This document shows, piece after piece, positions 8,956 through 17,921 of a DNA stretch of 64,000 nucleotides; position 1 is the first letter of the stretch; every line of letters begins with the position of its first letter. Below the pieces are notes generated by a model, which ran no database searches, was not told the origin of the DNA, and saw only the letters and a program-made list of their open reading frames with translations. The stretch is taken from positions 1 to 64,000 of the forward strand of contig CAKSHJ010000008.1 in NCBI GenBank assembly GCA_934457095.1, given 5' to 3'. This DNA comes from an uncultured Eubacteriales bacterium. Its GTDB lineage: Bacteria; Bacillota; Clostridia; Oscillospirales; Acutalibacteraceae. Made by a program: the position numbers and the translations under genes.

Positions 8956-11778
8956 TTAGGCATCAACGGGGATGCGTACTGTTAATGTTCTGGCATGAGT
9001 TCCACCTCCGAGACTCTCGCCTGAAACAATAATACTGAATCCGATAATATCGGCTGTTGTTCCGATCTTACATCTCAACTTGGATTCTTTCCCACGGTTT
9101 TTATCAATACGGTACAAGAGCAACAGCGGGCGATCTTCTAATCCGAATTTGCTTCTTGCAGAAATAATGTTTTTCCCGTTTTTACGAGTGGAATCGAATG
9201 CAACTTTTTGCTCAGGTGTAAGATCCTCGGGGATGACATCACAAATTGCATCTCTGCCGGAACGCAACGAACCGATATCAACACACGGTTTATCTATCTT
9301 TCTGGAACGTTCTATTGTTCCCACTGTACAATTATTTACAGTCCACTGAGCATCTGAATTCTTATCTCCTGCGATAGCAACATTCCAATTTAAATATTTT
9401 CCTTCCTTATTCATTTCAGCCATCCAGTTAAGAAAAATAGGAATATCAACCGAAAGAGAAGAATGTTCCGATATAGAATACTCGCTCAAAAATCGATTTT
9501 TGATTGTTTCAAAACTCACTCCGTGCCATACAAAAGCCGACCCTGCAACAGCGGATTGTCTACCTTGTCCCAATTCGCTAAGGAATTTCTCAGTTGCCGC
9601 AATGTTGCCGTTAAGTGTGTTTTCGGATTCATCAAATTTGGTAGTTTCATAACTGTCGCCACTAAAATCAAAATCACATTCTTCTGCATTTTGTCGACGA
9701 TTTTTAGCGGTAATCATAAAGCGCTTAATCGTAGCGGAATTAACAATGCGCGGGCCGAATTGTGCAGGACTTTTACCTTTCTCCATGTAGTCCTGCAATT
9801 CTTCTTTCAATTTTTCATCGATCTTTTCAAGTAATACAAATTTGTCCTGCAGCGCAACAGGCATCCAAATTCGCTGTAAAAGTTCATAGCCTTTTCTGTA
9901 GCCAAACCAGCGCCCCATCTGCATCAAAGTGTCGGCTTGATTGGCGTTGCGTGCAAAATATGTACAAACAAGGCCTTCCAATGTTAAACCACGCGCCAAA
10001 GTATTGCCGCCGACAACAATAAAGACGGGTGCTTTATCCATAGCTGACAATTGTTCCGAAGAAGGATAAACCACTCTCAAATATGTTCCTTCTTCTGCAT
10101 GCCTATTCGCTCCGCAATTATCTACGCAAAGATGAATTGCATCTTTGTGATAATCAGAAGAACGATCGTCAGCCATCATAATATGTTCTATATGACCAAG
10201 CAACAACTCGATTTCCGGTTTAATAACGGAAAAATCGGGATATTCTCCGTTTATCTCATTAATTCTTCCGTAACCGGGATAGCTGTTTTTTAAATCCTCA
10301 AGAGTGAACGCTTCTCTTTCGGTGTTATATACCGATTCACAGAGGGAAATAATTTCTCCGGTAGTACGCTCGCGCAAAAGCCAATTTTTCAGTATTTCAT
10401 ATTCTTCGAAATGACTCCGTTGAAGTGCGGTGGTATGTACTAACATGCTAATCGGTTTTTTGTGTCCTCGAAGTCGTAAAACGGCCGCACTACACAAAAA
10501 CCAACAAACCGATTTCTTAAATTCTGTCGGCAAAGTGAATGCTGTTCCTTTGTGAATCGCTTTGAGCCCTTTCATTTCCGCCTCAGAGACCGTACGAACA
10601 ATATTGAGACCGGGAAATGCCTCATCGGAACAGCTTCCGAAAATAACTTTTGCACCGAAATATTCGTTAGATTCAGGCAAACTGCAAATAAAATCTTTCG
10701 GATAAAGAGATTCCTCAAAAGCTTCATTAAGCACGTTTGCATAAGGAGTGGCAGTGAAACTAATGTAGTTCATCGCTTGGAACGGAGCAGTTGTTTCCGT
10801 TCCGTCCGCATTTTTTCCATTTGCTAAATTAACGAGATATTGGTTAATTGCCGTTCGCTCAATGATATCTTCCTCAGTGAGATATTCAGACATCTTAGCT
10901 GTATTAATTCCCGCTTGATCCGCTTCATCATCTATAATCAAGATTCTGAGTTTTGCGGCACGAACAGGATCGGAATGCAACCAATTTATCAACCGTTCCA
11001 AACGGGTGCTGTTTTTCAAACAAACGGTAACATAGCGGTAGCCCCAAGTGTTATTTCCGAGATTGTTCAGCTTTAAATCGCACTCAGTATATTTTTCTTG
11101 AGTTTTAATATCTATCAAATAGTCAGGATTACTTATATAATCAAGCACTCTCCAATTGACACCTTGACTTTGCATTAAATCAGCACAAAAGCGATCTCTG
11201 GTTTGTTTTCTTAAATTGTCAATCGAGCCCGACATAATGATAAAGAAATTCCAATCATAATCTGCCGCCATAGAAACAAGACCGATCATATTGGCCGTCT
11301 TACCTGATTGAACGCTCCCCATAACCAATCCTTTAACAGGGCCTACGTCGCGAGTCTCTCTTTTCATATGGTTCAGTAACCAGTGGCAGTTCTTTTCTAC
11401 CAAAGTGACAGCTTCTTCAGACATTTTAGGTTTTCCGTCAGTTCTGCCCAACAGATGGTTTTTGTAGTTATTCCATGCAGACGCACCGCCCATAGGAACA
11501 GAAAGAGTATTCGTGGCACCTTCAGCAGAAATACCGCCGAACATATCAACAATAGGAATATGATTTTCCTCTTGCTCGCATACCAGTGCTTCCCAATCTT
11601 CCGGATTCATTGTTGGAGGAATAATCATTTCATCTTCTTGCATACGATAAAATTCTTCTTCAAACATTTCGTCGGTCGTGCAAAGTTTTTTCACATCAGC
11701 CCAAGAATAACCCCCCTGGATCTTTTTCGCTATCCATTTTTTGCATTCTTGGTATTCTTCAGCCGCAAATCTAATCAT
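8956..11778 (-). CDS. Z1-domain superfamily II ATPase/helicase
   Basis: 940 residues from the ATG preceded by GGAGGGAAAG; a longer frame would run 48 bases further into vsr. The order is an N-terminal extension, a P-loop MGSVQSGKTANM near residue 155, a DEAD-like IIDDEAD, motif III SFTATPYANV, then the Z1 signature with NTLARGLTLEGL and the arginine-finger segment MGRWFGYR. Z1 proteins are helicase-like ATPases found in defence operons with MutL-like ATPases and are taken to move on or remodel DNA for the nuclease. The start overlaps vsr by eight bases. Family assignment is firm; its exact substrate is not known. Confidence 0.93.
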   Translation of the reverse strand: MIRFAAEEYQECKKWIAKKIQGGYSWADVKKLCTTDEMFEEEFYRMQEDEMIIPPTMNPEDWEALVCEQEENHIPIVDMFGGISAEGATNTLSVPMGGASAWNNYKNHLLGRTDGKPKMSEEAVTLVEKNCHWLLNHMKRETRDVGPVKGLVMGSVQSGKTANMIGLVSMAADYDWNFFIIMSGSIDNLRKQTRDRFCADLMQSQGVNWRVLDYISNPDYLIDIKTQEKYTECDLKLNNLGNNTWGYRYVTVCLKNSTRLERLINWLHSDPVRAAKLRILIIDDEADQAGINTAKMSEYLTEEDIIERTAINQYLVNLANGKNADGTETTAPFQAMNYISFTATPYANVLNEAFEESLYPKDFICSLPESNEYFGAKVIFGSCSDEAFPGLNIVRTVSEAEMKGLKAIHKGTAFTLPTEFKKSVCWFLCSAAVLRLRGHKKPISMLVHTTALQRSHFEEYEILKNWLLRERTTGEIISLCESVYNTEREAFTLEDLKNSYPGYGRINEINGEYPDFSVIKPEIELLLGHIEHIMMADDRSSDYHKDAIHLCVDNCGANRHAEEGTYLRVVYPSSEQLSAMDKAPVFIVVGGNTLARGLTLEGLVCTYFARNANQADTLMQMGRWFGYRKGYELLQRIWMPVALQDKFVLLEKIDEKLKEELQDYMEKGKSPAQFGPRIVNSATIKRFMITAKNRRQNAEECDFDFSGDSYETTKFDESENTLNGNIAATEKFLSELGQGRQSAVAGSAFVWHGVSFETIKNRFLSEYSISEHSSLSVDIPIFLNWMAEMNKEGKYLNWNVAIAGDKNSDAQWTVNNCTVGTIERSRKIDKPCVDIGSLRSGRDAICDVIPEDLTPEQKVAFDSTRKNGKNIISARSKFGLEDRPLLLLYRIDKNRGKESKLRCKIGTTADIIGFSIIVSGESLGGGTHARTLTVRIPVDA

Positions 11779-12190
11779 TTCTTTCCCTCCACGCTTTCTC
11801 GATCTCGTCGGCACAGGCAATAACATTCTTTTTTATCTCATTGCCCCAAAACCGCAATACCAGCCAACCTTCCGAACGAAGTTTGTTGTTCACTTCAATA
11901 TCACGCTGCATATTACGTTCTATCTTCGGTATCCAAAAATCTCGCCGAGATTTGATTTCGTTCTTTTTGTTTTCCCAATCGAATCCATGCCAAAATTCGC
12001 TGTCACAAAAAACAGCAATCCTCTTTCCTATAAAGGCAATATCAGGATGTCCGAATACTTTTGAGGTGTTTTTTCTGTATCGGATTCCTCGAGTCCAAAG
12101 CTCCCAGCGCAAAAGTAATTCAATTTTAGAATCTTTATTCTTAACCGCCTGCATATTTTTGCGGCGCTGCTCAGGAGTATGATTATCCAC
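11771..12190 (-). CDS. vsr: Vsr-family endonuclease
   Basis: 139 residues, close to the usual Vsr length. The N-terminus TPEQRRKNMQAVKNKDSK and the catalytic region GHPDIAF (Asp near 50) followed by CDSEFWHG match very-short-patch repair nucleases, as does RFWGNEI near the C-terminus. Vsr nicks next to T:G mismatches left when 5-methylcytosine deaminates, so it normally accompanies a C5 methylase; one is encoded seven genes downstream. The start codon is GTG behind GAGGTTT. In this operon it may serve repair of methylase-driven mutation or act as one of the restriction nucleases; the sequence cannot distinguish these. Confidence 0.92.
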   Translation of the reverse strand: MDNHTPEQRRKNMQAVKNKDSKIELLLRWELWTRGIRYRKNTSKVFGHPDIAFIGKRIAVFCDSEFWHGFDWENKKNEIKSRRDFWIPKIERNMQRDIEVNNKLRSEGWLVLRFWGNEIKKNVIACADEIEKAWRERND

Positions 12191-12211
12191 AAATAAACCT
12201 CATTTCAAAAA

Positions 12212-12946
12212 CTACTTTCTAACAAAAATAATATCCCTGTGATAATCCAAGTGTTCTTTCATTTTTGAAGTCATTTTTAATTCATATTCTCTATCTGTCG
12301 ACAGGTGGAGTTTTGTTCGATCCTCAACGGAGAGCTGCGATGAAACAATAATCTTCCCTAGATTTGTAAATGTAATTAATCCATAGTCGAAAAGTTTATC
12401 ATATGTAGGACTAAGCAACAAACCATTTTCATCGCTGAGTCTTTCTTCGTTATCACTAACCGCCCAAGGCTTAATATGACTTGCAATCAATAACCTCTTA
12501 ACAGAAACGCCGGTAATAATACAAGTACTATTGTATTTTTCAAGTAACTTTTTTCGGAACAATCCCTGTCCAACCCGGGATTTTACAATAGCGGTTCTTT
12601 CTGTTTCATTAAGATTCTCGTACCCTAAAATCGCGTCTTCAACTTCAGATTGGTTGATGACCATGTCTGAGGTTGCTGTTCTAAACATGCGATACTGCTT
12701 GAGGGCATTGCTGTACATGTTATTTCCGGTACTGTTCTTTGAAATAAAATCCGGATCTCTCAGTATAATAGGTAAATAAAAATCACACTGCAATACCGAC
12801 ATGTCAAACAACCCAACAGGTATTATTCCTTTTTGCTGCATTTCATTTGAAATTGTATTTACAGCACGAGAGTATTTATAAATCGAACTGTCGCTTAATG
12901 CAGTATTTTCTTTTATCCATAAAGATAAATCATCGATAGTAATCAT
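12212..12946 (-). CDS. HNH endonuclease at the head of the Z1-MutL operon
   Basis: 244 residues. The C-terminal half holds an HNH core: a zinc-type CIITG turn near residue 142, ASHIKPW with the catalytic His, then N and H-equivalent positions in ENGLLLSPTYDKLFD. The N-terminal half is helical and has no recognised fold. This architecture is common in HNH restriction endonucleases. It ends 21 bases before vsr and is the first structural gene after the small Xre regulator. It may be the sequence-specific nuclease of the system or an accessory cutter. Confidence 0.88.
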   Translation of the reverse strand: MITIDDLSLWIKENTALSDSSIYKYSRAVNTISNEMQQKGIIPVGLFDMSVLQCDFYLPIILRDPDFISKNSTGNNMYSNALKQYRMFRTATSDMVINQSEVEDAILGYENLNETERTAIVKSRVGQGLFRKKLLEKYNSTCIITGVSVKRLLIASHIKPWAVSDNEERLSDENGLLLSPTYDKLFDYGLITFTNLGKIIVSSQLSVEDRTKLHLSTDREYELKMTSKMKEHLDYHRDIIFVRK

Positions 12947-13003
12947 AAGAAAGACTACTCCTTATATCAATTTTACAACATTTAATGTACGATAAACAGG
13001 ACT

Positions 13004-13213
13004 TTACTTGCTTGGTACAATCTCAACAATATCGTCCATCTTGCAATCCAGTGCCGTACAAATCTTCACAAGGACATCGCTGGAGACGACAGCACCGTCT
13101 TTGCCCATCTTAGTGATGGTGGCGATGCTGATACCAGCTTTTTCGGCGAGTTCTTTCTTTTTCATATCACGGTCGATCAGAAGCTTGAACAATTTTTTAT
13201 AGCTTGCGGCCAT
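13004..13213 (-). CDS. Xre-family helix-turn-helix regulator
   Basis: 69 residues starting at the ATG after GAGGTG; an in-frame ATG 15 bases upstream lies inside the ribosome site. The helix-turn-helix is KKELAEKAGISIATITKMGK, near residues 18-37, typical of YozG-like small regulators. Transcribed from its own promoter 53 bases upstream and followed by the HNH gene after 57 bases. It probably controls the restriction-like operon and perhaps the divergent plus-strand gene. Confidence 0.9.
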   Translation of the reverse strand: MAASYKKLFKLLIDRDMKKKELAEKAGISIATITKMGKDGAVVSSDVLVKICTALDCKMDDIVEIVPSK

Positions 13214-13265
13214 TGTATTACACCTCATAATTAGTTATAGTCAGTGCATTTTATCACTTTTAGTT

Positions 13266-13294
13266 ATTATACCATACTCCACGCCAAATAGCAA
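13266..13294 (-). promoter_or_regulatory. Promoter of the xre gene and possibly the whole Z1-MutL operon
   Basis: On the minus strand a -35 box TTGCTA (13289-13294) and -10 box TATAAT (13266-13271) are separated by exactly 17 bases. The heptamer ATAACTA occurs twice in the 45 bases downstream, a possible operator for autoregulation. Confidence 0.7.
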
Positions 13295-13367
13295 CAGTTT
13301 TCGGCAGAGAAATACTGCGATTTCAGTATTATTCGGTTTTTCATCACAGATTCTTACCATTGCAGTA

Positions 13368-13396
13368 TTGTGAAAAAGCACTTTGCATGATATAAT
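13368..13396 (+). promoter_or_regulatory. Promoter of the divergent HEPN-like gene
   Basis: TTGTGA at 13368-13373 and a perfect TATAAT at 13391-13396 with a 17-base spacer. A ribosome site GGAAGGAG follows, then a TTG start codon at 13432. Confidence 0.7.
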
Positions 13397-13431
13397 GGAG
13401 ATAAATAGGCAAGAACGGAAGGAGAATCCAC

Positions 13432-14001
13432 TTGAATAAAACGGCTCAAAAATATTTTGATATGGCGTTCGAATACCACGTCGCTGCACTAACATTACAT
13501 GTAAATATCTTCGATGCACCGTACTTATACAACCCCACAGCGTTCCTCCTTAGACATTCAATCGAATTGCTCCTGAAAGGACTTATTATTAGAGAAACAC
13601 AAAAAGCAAGAAGAATTGCTGCAAATAGAATCACCATTAGGGGCCGAAAATTGAACCAAACCCATTCCGTAGGATTACTTTGGAATCATTTTAAAACGCT
13701 TTATCACATTCCGGAAGGAAGTGTAGTTTCTCTCAACAAAGCTATCGAAAAACTAAGCAAAAAAGATATTGGTGCAGATCGTTATCGGTATCCATATAAA
13801 AAGCAGGGACAACCCATCCCTATAGAACCCGTGGTTTTTGATACATCCAAGAAAGCACCCGATTTAGAAGATGGCATTCCCTATATCATTGAAACACCAA
13901 CTGATTCAAAAGTAATAACGAAAGGTCCCGTGCTATTAACGGAAATGAAAACACTTATTGAGGAGATGGAAATTCTTTTTAGTCTCTCCGAAGAAACTTG
14001 A
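13432..14001 (+). CDS. HEPN-like protein, possible toxin or defence accessory
   Basis: 189 residues with a TTG start behind a good AAGGAG. The N-terminal helices, including FLLRHSIELLLKGLIIRE near residues 37-55, resemble HEPN-type helical bundles found in RNases and nucleotidyltransferase partners. I see no clear R-x4-6-H catalytic motif, so RNase activity is not supported. It is transcribed divergently from the defence operon's regulator with its own promoter. Assignment to HEPN is tentative; it may be a stand-alone accessory gene. Confidence 0.6.
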   Translation: MNKTAQKYFDMAFEYHVAALTLHVNIFDAPYLYNPTAFLLRHSIELLLKGLIIRETQKARRIAANRITIRGRKLNQTHSVGLLWNHFKTLYHIPEGSVVSLNKAIEKLSKKDIGADRYRYPYKKQGQPIPIEPVVFDTSKKAPDLEDGIPYIIETPTDSKVITKGPVLLTEMKTLIEEMEILFSLSEET

Positions 14002-14043
14002 TCTCTTTTTCTTTGTCTACTGCGGCTCAAATTTTGACTTGAA

Positions 14044-14304
14044 TCAGGGGTTGTTCAGAGTTATAATAACCGTATAAAAAGCAATCGCCCCTCGCGTAAA
14101 TGCGAGAGGCGTGTATTGCGTATTATTCTGCAGAAATCCCTGTTGACCACATAACAGACCACCTACCGTTTCGGAGCATTCGGAAACAGTGGACTGGGGA
14201 GCGCCGAAGAGCGCGGTTTTCCGAGCGGAAAGGGGCGGAAAAAGCCATTTTCGGCGGAAAGTGCCATCATAAATGCGTTTGGGAACGCTGATGTTCATAT
14301 TCAT
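14044..14304 (-). CDS. Small unknown protein or gene remnant of the mobile element
   Basis: An 86-codon frame with a strong ribosome site (GGAAAGGAG) before ATG; its N-terminus MNMNISVPKRIYDGTFRRK looks like real coding sequence. The last third runs through a hairpin that looks like a terminator, so the C-terminus may be the result of truncation. I do not recognise a family. Confidence 0.35.
   Translation of the reverse strand: MNMNISVPKRIYDGTFRRKWLFPPLSARKTALFGAPQSTVSECSETVGGLLCGQQGFLQNNTQYTPLAFTRGAIAFYTVIITLNNP
14076..14110 (-). terminator. Possible terminator for the decayed mobile element
   Basis: On the minus strand a hairpin with stem GCC-CTCGC/GCGAG-GGC, with one mismatch, is followed by GATTGCTTTTT. 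It lies inside the frame of the preceding small ORF, which weakens one or the other call. Confidence 0.45.
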
Positions 14305-14380
14305 AATAAATCTCCTTTCCGACCGTCTTCAAGCGGTACTACATATTCCCGTACTGTCGCAGAAAAAGCAAGTCATTTCT

Positions 14381-14599
14381 TCAATGTTTATTTGAATTTT
14401 GAGATAACTTTTCCGGAGCTGATGTGCAGTTGCCCAGGATCAGTTTTTTGACTTTTTCAAAAGCAGTTTCCCTTGCAGAATCGCTTTGTACGGAGATGAC
14501 CGTGAACAGAGTGTTGCCCACGGCCATTTCCGAAACGGTGCAGGGCCTGCCTTCATATGTACCGACCGCTGCGCTCATGGGATCACACGCTTTCTTCAA
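14381..14599 (-). CDS. TnpW-like transposon-encoded small protein
   Basis: 72 residues. The central segment VGNTLFTVISVQSDSARET followed by K-x2-K-x-L-I resembles the small proteins called TnpW found in clostridial transposons and integrative elements; their function is unknown. It overlaps the end of the capsid gene by 17 bases. Together with the primase genes it marks this stretch as mobile-element DNA. Confidence 0.5.
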   Translation of the reverse strand: MKKACDPMSAAVGTYEGRPCTVSEMAVGNTLFTVISVQSDSARETAFEKVKKLILGNCTSAPEKLSQNSNKH

Positions 14600-15530
14600 T
14601 AACGTAGATCGCTTTTACGGCATCCCTGCGCACGAGTCGGGCATCGAGCAACTCGAACGCAACATATCCCACACGACCGCTCATGGCAAAGCGCTCCTTC
14701 AGTGCTTTCATGCTGACGGGAGAGCGGTCTACGATCCAGTAATACCGGAAGTCACCGAATAGTACGGGCTTTGCTCCGGCAGCAATGTCCGGAAGTTCAT
14801 TGCAGATGCGAATCGGCTTACCGAGGATGGTATCCGTGCTGCTGTTCCACAAATAATTTCCCGAATCGTCTTTCAACTTCCGAAGCACCGTGGCGGTGCG
14901 ATCATTCATCAGCCAAGCAGCATGGGTGCGATATTCGGGTTTCACAGAGAAGAACAAATCAATGACGGCGTCATAGGTCAGCGCAGATACCGTCGTTCCT
15001 ATTTCTGCCCCTTCGGTATCATGGATCAGTCCAAATGGCTCGTTTACGCCGCTGCCGCAGATGAATGCTTTGTCCTCCGCATATGCGAAAGACTTACCCA
15101 TACGCTCGGAAATGTATTTTTTGAGATCAAAGTCCGCATCAAGTGCAAACTCCTCGCTCAGTTTGAGCAGGCAGGCGATTTTGTGACTGCCGACACGGAT
15201 ATGGGTAAAATCCTCCTCGACATCAAAGCCGGGGATGGGTGCGCCCTCCGGGACGAAAGACGCGTAATCATGGGAATCGGCTGCCCAGATCACCGACCCG
15301 CCCTGGTACTTCTTCAGGTTCGTTGCGAGTGGACGAATGATGCTTTCCCGGACGACCACCTTACGAAGGTCGGCTTCTCCGGCGGTCGGGGCAAAGTATG
15401 TTCCGGTGACGCTGTCCATCGCATCACGCATAGCCATCTCGCTGTCGGGCTTAAGCCACATGGCATTCTAGAAATGTTTATCGTATTCCTGCGTGGCCGT
15501 AATATTTCTGATCTCGTTGATCGTTTTCAA
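14583..15530 (-). pseudogene. HK97-type major capsid protein gene with amber codon after residue 20
   Basis: A TTG start (15528-15530) lies eight bases after GGAG. Codons 1-20 read LKTINEIRNITATQEYDKHF, then TAG (15468-15470), then NAMW and a full capsid sequence of about 290 residues to 14583. Homologues commonly have Trp here (F-W-N-A-M), so TGG to TAG is the likely change. The body carries typical HK97 capsid features (SVIWAADSHDYASFVPEGAP; a Ser-Glu-Glu helix). An internal ATG at 15461 could express most of the protein, but it has no evident ribosome site. No portal, protease or terminase gene is nearby, so this is an isolated capsid relic, or a gene carried in a satellite-like element. 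Confidence 0.8.
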
Positions 15531-15535
15531 TATTC

Positions 15536-15711
15536 TTATCTCCTTTCGGTTGCTTCATCGCAGTGTCTGCATTGTGAGTGGTGGCATCGAGCGGCAGTCC
15601 GCAAAGGCGCAGATCGCCGTTGCAATGAGGGCATTTGAGATCGTATTCCAGGGTATCCGTGAAGCGGGTCGGATCACAAGTGCGGAGGCGATAACGGTGA
15701 TAAATTTTTCT
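15536..15711 (-). pseudogene. Frameshifted zinc-ribbon protein gene before the capsid gene
   Basis: In frame with the preceding 45-codon ORF, after its TGA, the sequence reads RTCDPTRFTDTLEYDLKC with a first pair CPHC. The second cysteine pair, CRHC, followed by DEATERR and a stop, lies in another frame and ends at 15536, six bases before the capsid start and overlapping its ribosome site. The two half-ribbons fit one CxxC...CxxC zinc ribbon split by a one- or two-base indel. No start codon is visible after the TGA. Confidence 0.6.
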
Positions 15712-15849
15712 TCAATCGTCCTTCGTCAGATATTCCGTCATGAAAATCTTTTCGTGCTCCGCCAGGTACTCCTCGGTCAACCAGTCGTTTTTCGGGAACA
15801 GCGTTTTACCTCCTTTGTAATTGTAAAAAGTGTAGTTTCTCATGTGCAT
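15712..15849 (-). CDS. Small 45-residue protein of the mobile element
   Basis: Starts at an ATG behind AAGGAGG and reads MHMRNYTFYNYKGGKTLFPK followed by an acidic tail. It ends at a TGA directly followed in frame by the zinc-ribbon sequence, so it could be the N-terminal part of one longer original protein. Function unknown. Confidence 0.5.
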   Translation of the reverse strand: MHMRNYTFYNYKGGKTLFPKNDWLTEEYLAEHEKIFMTEYLTKDD

Positions 15850-16024
15850 TTTCCTCCTTGATAGATGTTTTTCGGGTGATTGTTAATTACCCTTTTGATT
15901 TCGCCGTTTTTGTGCGTAAGCCCCCGGGCCGTTGCCCAATGGTCAAGGTCCCGGAGATTTGAGCCGCCCTAGGTCAATGGCGCAGAATTTATCATCCGTG
16001 TGCGGTGAAGGTCGTGACGGTCGA

Positions 16025-16071
16025 TAAATAAAACTCTCTTTAGAGTGGTATGCCGAATACCACACTATAAA
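16025..16071 (-). terminator. Terminator after the primase-helicase gene
   Basis: On the minus strand a long hairpin built on GTGGTAT/ATACCAC with flanking TTTA/TAAA pairing is followed by GAGAGTTTTATTT. It lies 33 bases after the stop of the D5-type gene. Confidence 0.6.
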
Positions 16072-16103
16072 GGGCTTTATGAAGAGAACGTCACCGTGGC
16101 GTG

Positions 16104-17921
16104 TTACTCATCCGCAGCGAACACAGATGCGAACTCTGACTTGAGCCGTAGGCCGAGAACTATGCGTCCTTTTTTTGTGTGCTTTCTCTCGAAACCGGAG
16201 GCGTCGACCGCTGCGTAAAAGTCCGTGGTGGAGCGGGTGTATTCTCCGCTTCGACCGCAAAAGCTGCGATATGCAGCGTACAGATCACCGGAGCGCTCAC
16301 TGTAGGTATCGCCGACCTCGCAGCACTCCTCCAGAAAGTGCGTCAGCCAGTCGCTGTTTTCCCGATAAAGTGCCGTGGCTTTCTTAACACATTCCGGTTG
16401 AGCGATACGGAAATTGTCCGAGATAATTTTCTCGGCTCCCTCGACCATCCACGCAAGAACGGCAGAACCGGCATTGTCGAAAAGGTAGTCGGCGTAGTTT
16501 TTGACATCACCGCTGCCGTAGATCCTTGCGTTGAATGGCACAACGATCAATCTGCGCCAAGTGCCCGGGTCATTGGCACCGACTTTCGGCAGGTGATTCG
16601 TGTATAGAACGAGCGTATGCGTGGGCGTAAAAGCGAATGGGTCTTTGTGCTTCTTTTCGGCGAATATCTCGTCCGTAGAACAGAACTGCTTTACAACAGA
16701 TGTGTTCAGCCTCATGCCCTCTTCCAACTTGGCAGCAATCAGCAGACGTTTGCCCTTTGTTTCCGCCAGTTCCGGTTTGACGTTCCTCTTGCAGCCTACC
16801 GTCAAAGCATCGGCGGAAATGTTGCCGCTGTAGGAACCCATGACACGAGCCAACACATTCCAGAAGGTGGATTTGCCGTTCCTGCCGTCACCGTGGGCAA
16901 TGATCAGTGCCTCGATATAGACATGACCGATAAGCGCCAATCCGGCAATGCGCTGCACATATTCTTTCAGTTCGGCATCCCCGCAGAAAAAGGTGTGTAA
17001 GGCGTCCTTCCACAGGTCTGCTCCACGACTGCCGGGAGAAACCGCAGTGCATTTGGTGATAAAGTCCTCGGCGCAGTGCATCTGTTTGCCGTTCATGCCT
17101 TTTCGAAGATCCACGGTATATTCAGGCGTGTTGAGTAGAAACCCATCCTTGTCCAATTCACCGTGATCGATCTCCACCATTGGTCGGGCTTCTCGCAGGG
17201 CTGCGACCTGGTATTTGGAATCTCTGCGCTGTAGGACGAACTTTCTGTAGGCAACGGCTCCACGCTGTGCAAAGAGTGCGGATTTCTGTTCCTCAGTCAT
17301 GAATTCGGAAGCTTTCTTTCCGTGCTCGGCGATAACGGCTTTTGCTCCGGTCTCTTCCAGGCGCTTCTCGGCTCGGGTGAGCCAGGCTTCGGCCTCTGCG
17401 AGTTGGGTATCCGTAAACTGTTGCATCGCCGCTTGAGAGCGAGGTTTTGATTCTTGCCAACAGACACCGTCATATACGATGTAGTCGGTAGCCGGGGAAT
17501 AGCAGACATAATTGCGGCAGTGCTTGGCAAAGGCATAGGCTTGTCCGACGTCGGAATAATCATTCGGTTTGCTGGGAGTGGGATTGTTGTATACTTCCGG
17601 CGGCACATACCCCGGTTGAGCGGAAACCGCTTTACCGAATTTCACGGCGCTGCTCCAGATGCTATCCAGTTCGTTCTCATCTAAAGGCGGGACGCAGCAT
17701 TTCGCCTTTTCGAGAAATGCTCCCCTTGCCTCATGGGTATCGCCGTACCGCTTGACCAACCTCCCGGCAATGTGGGACATGACAGTGTTTCGTCGCCCTT
17801 CGGGGATGTATCCGTCGGGTAGCGCAGCGAAAGAGTTGTATGATGCTGCGGGATCGGCCCGTGGCTCTTTCAAAGATTGAGCCTTGTCCGCCATAAAGTG
17901 GTTAAGGTTCATTGTTTTCAC
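16104..17921 (-). CDS. D5-type phage/plasmid primase-helicase
   Basis: 605 residues. The C-terminal half is a superfamily III helicase: Walker A GDGRNGKSTFWN near residue 345, Walker B LLIAAKLEEG, motif C/sensor region TNHLPKVGANDPGTWRR, then a winged-helix tail. The N-terminal 200 residues hold a PriCT-like helical region. It unwinds DNA for replication of phages, satellites and integrative elements. The gene overlaps the upstream primase gene by 20 bases; together they make a split primase-helicase. The reading frame is intact, unlike several genes around it. Confidence 0.88.
   Translation of the reverse strand: MKTMNLNHFMADKAQSLKEPRADPAASYNSFAALPDGYIPEGRRNTVMSHIAGRLVKRYGDTHEARGAFLEKAKCCVPPLDENELDSIWSSAVKFGKAVSAQPGYVPPEVYNNPTPSKPNDYSDVGQAYAFAKHCRNYVCYSPATDYIVYDGVCWQESKPRSQAAMQQFTDTQLAEAEAWLTRAEKRLEETGAKAVIAEHGKKASEFMTEEQKSALFAQRGAVAYRKFVLQRRDSKYQVAALREARPMVEIDHGELDKDGFLLNTPEYTVDLRKGMNGKQMHCAEDFITKCTAVSPGSRGADLWKDALHTFFCGDAELKEYVQRIAGLALIGHVYIEALIIAHGDGRNGKSTFWNVLARVMGSYSGNISADALTVGCKRNVKPELAETKGKRLLIAAKLEEGMRLNTSVVKQFCSTDEIFAEKKHKDPFAFTPTHTLVLYTNHLPKVGANDPGTWRRLIVVPFNARIYGSGDVKNYADYLFDNAGSAVLAWMVEGAEKIISDNFRIAQPECVKKATALYRENSDWLTHFLEECCEVGDTYSERSGDLYAAYRSFCGRSGEYTRSTTDFYAAVDASGFERKHTKKGRIVLGLRLKSEFASVFAADE

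Noticed and set aside
12183..12191. Perfect TTATCCACA DnaA box
   Set aside because: It overlaps the start of vsr, stands alone and is 28 kb from the parS site, so chance is the simple explanation.
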